Source: Synergistaceae bacterium (GTDB taxonomy: Bacteria > Synergistota > Synergistia > Synergistales > Synergistaceae). Taken from it: a stretch of DNA of 45,956 bases. Position numbers and translations under genes: made by a program. Location: contig JAITRO010000242.1 in NCBI GenBank assembly GCA_031288335.1, positions 1 to 45,956 of the forward strand. The letters are read 5' to 3'. The notes below the pieces were generated by a model. It did no database searches, was not told where the DNA came from, and saw nothing but the letters and a program-made list of their open reading frames with translations. Every line of letters begins with the position of its first letter. The first letter of the stretch is position 1. Shown here in pieces: positions 28,896-37,303 of the stretch.

Positions 28896-30134
28896 TTGAG
28901 TTGTGGTCGTAATTGGCGGGATAATGAACTCAGCCTTGCCCGGGTATGCGAAAAGTATCCTGACGCGGCTCCGTTTGTCATTATAAAGATCGACGTACAG
29001 CGCAGAGGAGTCGTCTATACGGAAGACGCCCTTAGACAAGTTGACCCTGCCATACATATGACGAATGTCCGCAGTGACTTTTATGATAAGGAAGATATCA
29101 CTCCGGTCTCGCTGCTTATGAGGGATGGCACTTCCATTTTCTGCGAAGGGATATTGGCCGAATCCGTAAGAGAACCATACGTCGTCGACGTGGTGGACGG
29201 AAAGATCGTCCTGGTGGATGATGGGTTGCCGATCGAGGAAGTATCGTACTGGGAGAAGCCGGACTATTACGATAAAAAAACGTCCGGCGGCGTGCCCATG
29301 TGGCATGTGGTTTCAGCACGCCCTCAGAGGATCACCATTCACCCCAACCAGTTCTGCGACTATTGGAAGACGCCCGGGAACGGCTGCAAATTCTGCGTTA
29401 TGGCCGCAAATTTTAAAGCCGGGAACAAACCATCATTGCTGGACGTGAAGGATATTATAGAGACGGTGAGCGAGGCTGTGAAGGAACCCGGACGCAATGT
29501 CTGCGTCTTTCTCACCGGGGGGACTCTTATGGGCGGCGCTGAATTTCTGGACGATGAAGTGGATCTTTATGTCGATATACTCTCCGGCATCAGCGAGTTG
29601 TTCGGAGGAAAACGATTTCCGAGTCAGCTTGTCAGCACGGTTTTTTCGCGAAACCAACTTGCCCGCATTTACGAAAGCACAGGCCTCTCCACCTATACCG
29701 CGGATATTGAAGTGTTGAACAAAGAGCTGTTCAACTGGATATGTCCCGGTAAAGCCAAAACTGTAGGTTACGACGCTTGGAAAGAAAGGTTGTACCGTGC
29801 TGTGGATATATTCGGCCCCGGCAATGTTAACACAGGAATCGTCGCCGGAGTGGAGCTGGCTGCGCCAAACGGTTTTAAAACCGAGGATGAGGCGCTTGAG
29901 TCAATGTTGTCGGAAGCGGAGGAAATTTCATCGCATGGAGTGGGGGTTGTCAGTTGTGTATGGCGCGTCTTGAAAGGCACAGTTTTTTTCCGCCAGACCG
30001 CGCCTTCGCTGGAGTACTACGTGCGGCTCGCGAGAGGTTTAGATGCAATACGCAGAAAATATAACATAAACGTCGACATGGATAACTACCGGCGCTGCGG
30101 CAATCATCCAGATACAGACATGGGCAGGATTTGA
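28896..30134 (+). CDS. Radical SAM enzyme with Elp3-like CX9CX2C cluster motif, function unknown
   Basis: TTG start after GGGAGGAAGG; 412 aa; CDYWKTPGNGCKFC (CX9CX2C), FLTGGTLMGG glycine-rich segment. Confidence 0.75.
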   Translation: MSCGRNWRDNELSLARVCEKYPDAAPFVIIKIDVQRRGVVYTEDALRQVDPAIHMTNVRSDFYDKEDITPVSLLMRDGTSIFCEGILAESVREPYVVDVVDGKIVLVDDGLPIEEVSYWEKPDYYDKKTSGGVPMWHVVSARPQRITIHPNQFCDYWKTPGNGCKFCVMAANFKAGNKPSLLDVKDIIETVSEAVKEPGRNVCVFLTGGTLMGGAEFLDDEVDLYVDILSGISELFGGKRFPSQLVSTVFSRNQLARIYESTGLSTYTADIEVLNKELFNWICPGKAKTVGYDAWKERLYRAVDIFGPGNVNTGIVAGVELAAPNGFKTEDEALESMLSEAEEISSHGVGVVSCVWRVLKGTVFFRQTAPSLEYYVRLARGLDAIRRKYNINVDMDNYRRCGNHPDTDMGRI

Positions 30135-30174
30135 GCGTTCAAACGCGTAACGCAAAGGAGAATGGGGAAAAACA

Positions 30175-31188
30175 ATGAGAAAACATATAGCGAAGGCCGG
30201 AAAAATTCACGTTCTTGCGGCAATATTATTGCTTGCGGTCATATTTTGTGGCGCACTTGATTCGCGGACATATGCGGCGGAGGCAAAAAAGTACGACGGC
30301 CTCAAGATTCGCTGGGCCACCATGCCAAGCCAAACTCAATCGGTCATTGCGGAGGAATTGGGGTATTTCAAGGAAGAGTTTGAATCGGATGGTATTTTCG
30401 TAGAACTGCGGATGTTTCCGTCCGGTCCTCCGGCGATAGAGGCGTTTGCCGCGGGGGAATTGGACTTCGCTCAAGTTGGAAACCAACCGACTGTCCAGGC
30501 TATCGCAAACGGAATAAATATCAAAGTTATCGGGGCGTATCAGTCGTCCGACGGCTCGGACCTCGGCCTCATCGCAAGAAACGACAGCGGCATCAAAACG
30601 CTCGAAGATTTGCGGGGTAAAAAACTTGGTTATACCATCGGAACCGAGGCGCATATGATGGCTCTTAAATTCCTGAAATCCGTAAATCTGAACGGTGAAA
30701 CCGTGCAGCTTGTTAACTTACAGATAGGAGATATAAGCACGTCGATCGAATCCGGCAACATTGACGCGGCTGTTACATGGGAACCATGGCTTTCGACGAT
30801 CCTCGGCAACGGCACGACGCATCTCGTGAGAGACGCGGTTGGCTTCAACAGAGCGTCCAGCGTCATCATCGGTAAAACGGAATTTTTGGACAAATATCCT
30901 GAAATAGTCGTCAGGTTACTGAAGGTGTTGGATCGTTCCGTCAAATGGAGTGACGAACATAAAGCCGAGAGCTGCAAAATTCTTTCGAAGAGGAATGGCG
31001 TGGCCGAAAGTGCCTATGAGGCGGCGTTCAGGACCCAAAATCTGGAGTTGTTCCTTGACGATACGCGCATCAATAATCTTGCCGACATCGAAGAGTTTCT
31101 TTTCGAACAGGGAACCATACGAAAGCATTTTAATCTGAGGGATTATATAGACACGAGTTTTCTGGAAAAAGCGGGCATCAATAAATAA
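30175..31188 (+). CDS. ABC transporter substrate-binding protein, SsuA/TauA/NMT1-like
   Basis: N-terminal signal sequence; IRWATMPSQTQSVIAEELGYFKEEF...AFAAGELDFAQVGNQPTVQAIANGINIKVIGAY...AAVTWEPWLS. Confidence 0.9.
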   Translation: MRKHIAKAGKIHVLAAILLLAVIFCGALDSRTYAAEAKKYDGLKIRWATMPSQTQSVIAEELGYFKEEFESDGIFVELRMFPSGPPAIEAFAAGELDFAQVGNQPTVQAIANGINIKVIGAYQSSDGSDLGLIARNDSGIKTLEDLRGKKLGYTIGTEAHMMALKFLKSVNLNGETVQLVNLQIGDISTSIESGNIDAAVTWEPWLSTILGNGTTHLVRDAVGFNRASSVIIGKTEFLDKYPEIVVRLLKVLDRSVKWSDEHKAESCKILSKRNGVAESAYEAAFRTQNLELFLDDTRINNLADIEEFLFEQGTIRKHFNLRDYIDTSFLEKAGINK

Positions 31189-31229
31189 AATCAGCGTGTC
31201 TCAAGCGTGTATTTCATGAAGACGAGGGG

Positions 31230-31727
31230 GTGAATGTGATCTTAACGCTCAGCACTGACTCACGGACGGCTCTTGCTGATCCGGATACGGTGAAGGTACT
31301 GGCGGGTATAGACGCGAACGGTTTTCCGCATGTTGCCTTCAAGGATTCGCTTCGTATCAGGCCTGACGGATATCTTGAATACGACGAAATAATTGAGAGT
31401 TCGGATATGAACAAGGTTTTCGTCAACGCTGTCTGGTTCGGCCGCACCGTCTCCGTATTGCTCTTGACAGGCGCTCGGCGCAGTTTTCTGATCAAGGGCA
31501 GCGTGTACAGGGCAATCATTGCGGGATGGGAATTTAAAGAGCGTTACTTAACCGCGCGCAAGCGTCTTGGAGACGTGGATCTTTCAACGTCGTGGGTAAT
31601 AGAACCGACATTTGAGCGAGAAGACACCCTCGAAAAAAGAAGGATCGAGGAAGAAGAGAGACATCCCCTCCTTCGCCACGTGGATAGGCTGCTGCACACG
31701 CGCAATACGGAGAACCATGCGGAATAG
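31230..31727 (+). CDS. Pyridoxamine 5'-phosphate oxidase-like (split-barrel flavin-binding) protein
   Basis: VKVLAGIDANGFPHVAFKDSLRIRPDGYLEYDEIIESSDMNKVFVNAVWFGRTVSVLLLTGARRSFLIKGSVYRAI matches the general PNPOx-like pattern; GTG start after GAGGGG. Confidence 0.55.
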   Translation: MNVILTLSTDSRTALADPDTVKVLAGIDANGFPHVAFKDSLRIRPDGYLEYDEIIESSDMNKVFVNAVWFGRTVSVLLLTGARRSFLIKGSVYRAIIAGWEFKERYLTARKRLGDVDLSTSWVIEPTFEREDTLEKRRIEEEERHPLLRHVDRLLHTRNTENHAE

Positions 31728-32499
31728 TCTTCTGAAACGGCGTGCGCGAAAATTGTTTCTGGGATGCCTGGCGCCGTTTGTAATATTGGCTTCCTGGGAA
31801 TATCTTGGACGCAGGGGAATCATAAACCTGTCGATTCTTCCGCGTCCTTCTGTAATCATGGATTGCCTTGCCGAGATGATCGCAAACGGGCAGCTCAAGA
31901 AACATCTGCTGGTGAGCGCTTTCCGGGTCGTCAAAGGTTTCCTGATCGGGGGAGGCGTTGGATTGGTATTGGGAGTTCTGTGCGGATTGTCAAATACGTG
32001 GAATGATGTTTTGAGTTCTTTGATCGGAATCCTGCGGCCTATCCCAATGATCGCCTGGATTCCCATTCTCATCCTTCTGTTAGGCATCGACGAGGGCTCT
32101 AAAATCGCGCTTATCGCAATCGGCACTTTCTGGCCCGTGCTCCTCAATACGAGCAGGGGAATACGCAATACCGATAAAAAATTGCTGGAGGTAGGGATTA
32201 TATTGGAAAAGAGCAGATCTCAGATGCTGACCAAAGTCATTCTGCCGGCAGCTTTCCCTTTCATTTTTACTGGAATACGCCTTGGCGTAAGCAGCGCTTG
32301 GTCCTGCGTTGTGACGGCCGAGGTCATTGCCGCGGCTGTCGGTATCGGTTATGTCATCATGTATGCGCGCGAGCTTCTGCAGCCTGACGTTTTATTGATT
32401 GGAGTTTTGACTATTGGCGTCGTCGGGCTGCTTCTGGACGTCGTTCTTCTGCAAATCGAAAAACGGGCGCTTCGTTGGAACGAAGCCGACGAGCGTTAA
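31717..32499 (+). CDS. ABC transporter permease, SsuC/TauC-like
   Basis: ATG 31717 overlaps the upstream stop; hydrophobic protein with EEGSKIALIAIGTFWPVLLNT-like permease segment (GIDEGSKIALIAIGTFWPVLLNTSRGI) and ILPAAFPFIFTGIRLGVSSAWSCVVTAE. Confidence 0.92.
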   Translation: MRNSLLKRRARKLFLGCLAPFVILASWEYLGRRGIINLSILPRPSVIMDCLAEMIANGQLKKHLLVSAFRVVKGFLIGGGVGLVLGVLCGLSNTWNDVLSSLIGILRPIPMIAWIPILILLLGIDEGSKIALIAIGTFWPVLLNTSRGIRNTDKKLLEVGIILEKSRSQMLTKVILPAAFPFIFTGIRLGVSSAWSCVVTAEVIAAAVGIGYVIMYARELLQPDVLLIGVLTIGVVGLLLDVVLLQIEKRALRWNEADER

Positions 32500-32504
32500 A
32501 GGTA

Positions 32505-33284
32505 ATGGGAATGAATAAAAGCGTGGATATACTTGGGGTGTCAAAGATATTTTCGTTGGATTCAGGGGACTTGCCCGTACTTGGCAAAAGTGATTTCCAT
32601 ATTGAAAGCGGAGAATTTGTAAGCATCGTAGGGAGGAGCGGCTGCGGAAAAAGCACCTTGCTCAGGATTATCTCTGGTCTCGAGATCGCGACGACCGGCG
32701 AGGTACAAATAGGCGGACGCAGGGTTGAACGCCCCAGCGTGCTGACAGGGCTTATCTTTCAGGAACCCAGGTTATTCCCGTGGCTTACAGTGGAGAAGAA
32801 CATAGAGTTTGGGCTGCATCGGAAGATCGAAAAAACTCAACGCAGGGAAGTCGTCGAACAACATATTGCGCTTGTTGGTTTGAGCGGTTTCGAGGAGGCG
32901 TTCCCCCGGCAGCTCTCCGGAGGGATGCAGCAGCGAGTCAGCATTGCCCGCACGCTCATCAATCAGCCCAACGTGCTCTTGTTGGACGAACCGTTTGGAG
33001 CATTGGACGCCCTCACCAGGATTCACATGCAGAACGAGATACTGCAAATCTGGGAGGCCGAGGGATCCACCATGATCCTGGTGACGCACGACGTGGACGA
33101 AGCAATTTTCCTGAGCGACCGCATTATAGTTCTGTCCGACCGCCCCGGAGAGATTAAAAAGGTAATTTCCGTGGATACATCGCGTCCCAGAGACCGCAGC
33201 GGGCCGCGTTTTATGGAAATTCGCCGTGAGATTTATACTGAGTTTTTCGAGGATTCGTCGTTGTCGATTGAATATTATGTCTAG
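32505..33284 (+). CDS. ABC transporter ATP-binding protein, SsuB/TauB-like
   Basis: Walker [10 protein letters not shown], signature [13 protein letters not shown], Walker [13 protein letters not shown]. Confidence 0.95.
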   Translation: MGMNKSVDILGVSKIFSLDSGDLPVLGKSDFHIESGEFVSIVGRSGCGKSTLLRIISGLEIATTGEVQIGGRRVERPSVLTGLIFQEPRLFPWLTVEKNIEFGLHRKIEKTQRREVVEQHIALVGLSGFEEAFPRQLSGGMQQRVSIARTLINQPNVLLLDEPFGALDALTRIHMQNEILQIWEAEGSTMILVTHDVDEAIFLSDRIIVLSDRPGEIKKVISVDTSRPRDRSGPRFMEIRREIYTEFFEDSSLSIEYYV

Positions 33285-33374
33285 GAAAAGCCTCCGCGCC
33301 CTTCGCTTACCTTGTCCCAGAGGTAAAAACTGGAGCCATAGAGATGCCGAACACAACGCCGGAATGAATTTTAT

Positions 33375-33650
33375 TCATAATTCTTTTACATGAATGCCAT
33401 GGATACGGACACAAGCACTATTAAATGTAAAAGCAATCCATATCTCCAATTTCAGCGAAAAAAGCAACGGCATATATTTTAGCCAAATGCCGTTTTCAAG
33501 CCTGAAGGCATTGCAAGAATACGGAGTTTTTTTAAGCCATAAAGCAATAGACTCCCATAAATCTTCAAACGATTCTATGTTTTCACACAGATCGTCGTAT
33601 TGTTTTTTGGCTTCCTCTGTGAAGTATATGGGAAAAGTTGCCTGAACCAT
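33375..33650 (-). CDS. Putative RelE/ParE-like toxin partner
   Basis: 91 aa; start lies 3 nt after the upstream stop; IYFTEEAKKQYDDLCENIESFEDLWESIALWL...IAFTFNSACVRIHGIHV. Fold call is weak. Confidence 0.45.
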   Translation of the reverse strand: MVQATFPIYFTEEAKKQYDDLCENIESFEDLWESIALWLKKTPYSCNAFRLENGIWLKYMPLLFSLKLEIWIAFTFNSACVRIHGIHVKEL

Positions 33651-33653
33651 ATC

Positions 33654-34211
33654 TTAACATACTTCCTCTTGAGCATTCTCGCTGAATGCAATAGACCTAG
33701 CCCAAGCGATACTTTCCGCAGAGGGAGGGACAGGAGGCGCAAAAAACACGGCAGAATAGGGGAGAGCTTCCCCATCGTCAGCAGCCGCCCAGATATCATT
33801 GTGACTAAACTCACTTATGCCGGACGCCGTGCCCATGCATATCGCGTCTATCCATCCGTCGACGTGGCTGATCTCTTCCGCGCTAAAACAGGATATATCA
33901 GGATTGATCAAAGGGACATATTCCATTTTGTGCCCGTTGAAGTAATTAACGCGGGAAACAACCATCTTCTCCTGCCCTTTTAAATTTTCGATAGCCTTCT
34001 TGGCGTGGCAGGACAGTGGACCATGCGCCCCTTTGACATAAGTTTCACCCACGATAGGTTTCTTGTGTGACTGATAATAAGTAGTTTCTGAGAACCACAA
34101 TATCTTATAGAGCTTAACCGCACTCAATTTTTCACGATCAGCTTTATAACTGATGTAGTGAATGAGTGATTCTAATTTTCGCATGTCAAAGTCAAATTTA
34201 GACCGATCCAT
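33654..34211 (-). CDS. Panacea/SocA-like (DUF4065) domain protein, putative antitoxin
   Basis: KLESLIHYISYKADREKLSAVKLYKILWFSETTYYQSHKKPIVGETYVKGAHGPLS matches the Panacea-domain pattern. Confidence 0.72.
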   Translation of the reverse strand: MDRSKFDFDMRKLESLIHYISYKADREKLSAVKLYKILWFSETTYYQSHKKPIVGETYVKGAHGPLSCHAKKAIENLKGQEKMVVSRVNYFNGHKMEYVPLINPDISCFSAEEISHVDGWIDAICMGTASGISEFSHNDIWAAADDGEALPYSAVFFAPPVPPSAESIAWARSIAFSENAQEEVC

Positions 34212-34492
34212 AGCCCTATTTCTCCTTCTGTTAAAATAAAAATCCTCCCGCTAAAAACTCGCGCCTCTCGGCACGAGGAACCGCGCGGACACAGCCATGC
34301 TGTGATTAGTTTTTGGAATGAAAATATAGCATGTACTATTATTGAAATCAATACAGTTATTCACTGAATTAACGAAGTTATCCAGTGGTTTCATAGTTTG
34401 CATTCGCTCTCGAAAAACGTGCGTGATTTTCCCAGACTTTTCATCAATTCTTCATATTTTTCTGATATGCTTTTCAACATTGAAAGGAGGGG

Positions 34493-34708
34493 ATGGCGAT
34501 GGAAAAAGCTACTATAAAAGTGGACGGCATGTCGTGCGAGCACTGCGTGAAGGCGGTGACGGAGGCTGCTGGAGAATTGCCGGGTGTCGGCGGCGTCAAG
34601 GTGTCGCTCGAAGCGGGCACGGCGGAAGTTGGGTATGATCCCGCCAAGGTATCGCTTGACGCGATAAAGGCGGCGATAGAAGATCAAGGGTACGACGTCG
34701 TGATCTGA
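34493..34708 (+). CDS. copZ: Heavy-metal-associated domain copper chaperone-like protein
   Basis: 71 aa; IKVDGMSCEHCVKAVTEAAGELPGVGGVKVSLEAGTAEVGYDP with the GMxCxxC motif. Confidence 0.85.
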   Translation: MAMEKATIKVDGMSCEHCVKAVTEAAGELPGVGGVKVSLEAGTAEVGYDPAKVSLDAIKAAIEDQGYDVVI

Positions 34709-34720
34709 GGGACGGGGCCG

Positions 34721-35425
34721 GTGGCTGAGAAGGCTTCTATACTCATAGTGGAGGACGAGGCCAAGATAGTTGACGCTCTGCGGGCCTATCTGATCAATGC
34801 CGGTTTCGAGGTGCGGGCGGCTTACGACGGCGAGTCCGGCTTGGCTTCGTTCAACGAGGCGAGGCCGGACTTGGTTGTACTTGACTTGATGCTGCCCAAA
34901 CTTGGCGGGGAACGCCTGTGCACCGAGATACGGCGCGTTTCGAGAGTTCCGGTGGTGATGTTGACGGCGAAGGGAACCGAGGACGACAAGGTCTCAGGGT
35001 TTGCTCTGGGGGCGGATGACTACGTCACGAAACCGTTCAGTCCCAGGGAGCTGGTAGCTCGAATAGAAAGCATATTGAGGCGCGCTTCCGCGGCGGGACC
35101 TGCTCTTTACAGCGTCATGACGTGGAACGACGGCGACCTTGAGATAGACGCCGCGGCACGGATAGTGAAGAAACGCGGTGAGGAGGTTTCCCTCACTCCA
35201 AACGAATTTAAGATTCTGGCGTGTCTCGCCTCCCGGCCCAACAGGGCGTTTTCGAGAGAAGAACTGATAAGCGCAGCTCTGGGGGACAATTTTGACGGGT
35301 TCGAGAGGACTGTTGACTCGCACGTCAAAAACCTCAGGAGCAAAATAGAGGACGATACCTCGAGACCTCTGTATGTCCTGACGGTGAGAGGAGTGGGCTA
35401 CAGGTTCGGAGGAAACGCCGGTTGA
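34721..35425 (+). CDS. OmpR-family response regulator
   Basis: ILIVEDEAKIVDALRAYL...LVVLDLMLPKLGGERL...GADDYVTKPFSPREL plus winged helix VSLTPNEFKILACLASRPNRAFSREELI. Confidence 0.94.
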   Translation: MAEKASILIVEDEAKIVDALRAYLINAGFEVRAAYDGESGLASFNEARPDLVVLDLMLPKLGGERLCTEIRRVSRVPVVMLTAKGTEDDKVSGFALGADDYVTKPFSPRELVARIESILRRASAAGPALYSVMTWNDGDLEIDAAARIVKKRGEEVSLTPNEFKILACLASRPNRAFSREELISAALGDNFDGFERTVDSHVKNLRSKIEDDTSRPLYVLTVRGVGYRFGGNAG

Positions 35426-36825
35426 AACTGACCATCAAGTCAAAACTGGTTGCCTCTTACGTCGCGGTCTCGGCATTTCTCGCGATATCCCTTTTCGCGG
35501 TGTCCGCGCATTATCTCGACAAGCAGTTTCAGATTTACGTATCCCACAAGCAGGACATGAAAAATATGGAGATCGTGGACGCCATCTCCGCCAACTTTGC
35601 CGACGGCCGCGGCAAACCGGACGCAAAGTTCCCGATTTTCGCGGACGAGTTCGGACATTCCATGCTGGAGCAGGGAATCGTCATCATGGTGAACGACGCT
35701 CTCGGCAATTTGATATACTGTCCCAGCGCCGAAGCACAAGAATGCGGACACATGGCGATTTCCTCTTCGGCCTCAGATGAGGTCTGCCCTCAGTTTGACG
35801 GCGCCTACGCAAAGGAAAGCTTCCCCATAGAGCGTGGCGGCGCGATAGTCGGTTCCGTCACACTGGGGTATCATCATCCATTTTATTACAGCGAGAGCGA
35901 CAGAAGCTTTTTATCAGCATACAACCGCGCTTTTGCCGGAATGTCGGTGCTCTTCTTCGCGATTGCGGTGACGATAGGTCTGCTGATGGCGGGAATGATA
36001 GTCGGCCCGATAATAACGATGACGAAGAGGACGCGCGAGATAGAGGACGGCAACTATTACGGAGACGCCATCATCACCGGCACGAAAGAGATAGACGAGC
36101 TGTCGTCAAGCGTCGCTCACCTGGCCGAGAGCCTGAGGACACAGTTCATGCTCAAAAAGCGGATGGCGGACGCGTATTCGCACGAGTTCAGAACCCCGCT
36201 GTCGGTTCTCCAGAGCAATCTCGAAGCCATGATAGACGGCATATGGGAACCCGGCAGGGAACGCCTCGAAAGCCTGCTGGCCGAGACGCTCAGGATATCG
36301 CGCATGGTGTCGGACATTGACATACTAGTGCAGGCGGGCAGCGCTGAGTCTCCGATAGAAAAAGAGTCAGCGGACATCGCGGCTATGGCGGAGCGTATAC
36401 TGAAGGGATTCGAGGCATCTGCCGCCGAGAAAGGGGTGGAGCTGAGTTTCGAGGGCGGCAAATGCGAGGCCGGGGTTGACCCCGACAAATTCAGCCAGGT
36501 GATAGTGAATCTGATATCGAACGCCGTGAAGTACACGAACCCGGGAGGCCGCGTGAAAGTAGTCGCCGGCGAAGACGAAAACAACGCCGTCCTGTCCGTG
36601 GAGGACAACGGCATCGGCATTGACGCGCGCGACATGCCGTATATCTTCGAGCACCTTTACAGGACTGACGAATCGAGAGCCAGAGACTCGGGAGGCAACG
36701 GAATCGGGCTCTCCGTGGCGAAGGCGATCGTGGAAAATCACGGCGGCCGCATAGAAGTAAAAAGCCGCCCCAAAGAAGGCAGCGTTTTTACGGTGAAAGC
36801 GCCGCTGGGCGGTCTTAAAACGTAG
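35422..36825 (+). CDS. Sensor histidine kinase
   Basis: Overlaps the upstream gene; DAYSHEFRTPLSVLQSNLEAM, NLISNAVKYTNPGG, GGNGIGLSVAKAIVENHGG; two TM helices around a sensor region. Confidence 0.94.
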   Translation: MKLTIKSKLVASYVAVSAFLAISLFAVSAHYLDKQFQIYVSHKQDMKNMEIVDAISANFADGRGKPDAKFPIFADEFGHSMLEQGIVIMVNDALGNLIYCPSAEAQECGHMAISSSASDEVCPQFDGAYAKESFPIERGGAIVGSVTLGYHHPFYYSESDRSFLSAYNRAFAGMSVLFFAIAVTIGLLMAGMIVGPIITMTKRTREIEDGNYYGDAIITGTKEIDELSSSVAHLAESLRTQFMLKKRMADAYSHEFRTPLSVLQSNLEAMIDGIWEPGRERLESLLAETLRISRMVSDIDILVQAGSAESPIEKESADIAAMAERILKGFEASAAEKGVELSFEGGKCEAGVDPDKFSQVIVNLISNAVKYTNPGGRVKVVAGEDENNAVLSVEDNGIGIDARDMPYIFEHLYRTDESRARDSGGNGIGLSVAKAIVENHGGRIEVKSRPKEGSVFTVKAPLGGLKT

Positions 36826-36839
36826 GATCAAGACATCAA

Positions 36840-36926
36840 GGCTCCGCCGGGAACCGGTTCCCCGTTATGCATAGGGTGCGGGGAGCTTACTCCCTGCCTG
36901 GGTTCGGGCGGAGCCCGAGGTCTTTT
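36840..36926 (+). repeat. Dispersed intergenic palindromic repeat, copy 2
   Basis: GGCTCCGCC...CTCCCTGCCTGGGTTCGGGCGGAGCCCGAGGTCTTTT. Confidence 0.7.
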
Positions 36927-37260
36927 ATCTTATTGGCGGGCTGAATGTTGCGAATATTACCAAAAGGTCGTTTCCCGTGTTTTTAATGCCGTGGATCATG
37001 CCTTGCGGGGCCTTGAAGGCGTCACCTTTTTTAATCGGCTTCCATTCGATCGAGTCCAGGAACTCCCCCATGCCGCTCACGACGTAGAAAAATTCCGTAC
37101 TCGCCTCGTGTGTGTGAGGCGCTATCTGGAATCCCGGCATGATACACACCTCGCTGTTATTTAACTGATCGTTGTCCTCCTTGGAAAAAAAACTCCGCAT
37201 GAATACTCCTTCGTGCGTGCTGTTTTTAACGTACTTCGCGTCCTGTATGAGATTGCTCAA
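36925..37260 (-). CDS. Cupin domain protein
   Basis: 111 aa; MPGFQIAPHTHEASTEFFYVVSGMGEF...FKAPQGMIHGIKNTG. Confidence 0.88.
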   Translation of the reverse strand: MSNLIQDAKYVKNSTHEGVFMRSFFSKEDNDQLNNSEVCIMPGFQIAPHTHEASTEFFYVVSGMGEFLDSIEWKPIKKGDAFKAPQGMIHGIKNTGNDLLVIFATFSPPIR

Positions 37261-37303
37261 TTTTATCTTTCCTCCCCGTTTTGTACGCGCGGCTGAGCAC
37301 GCG

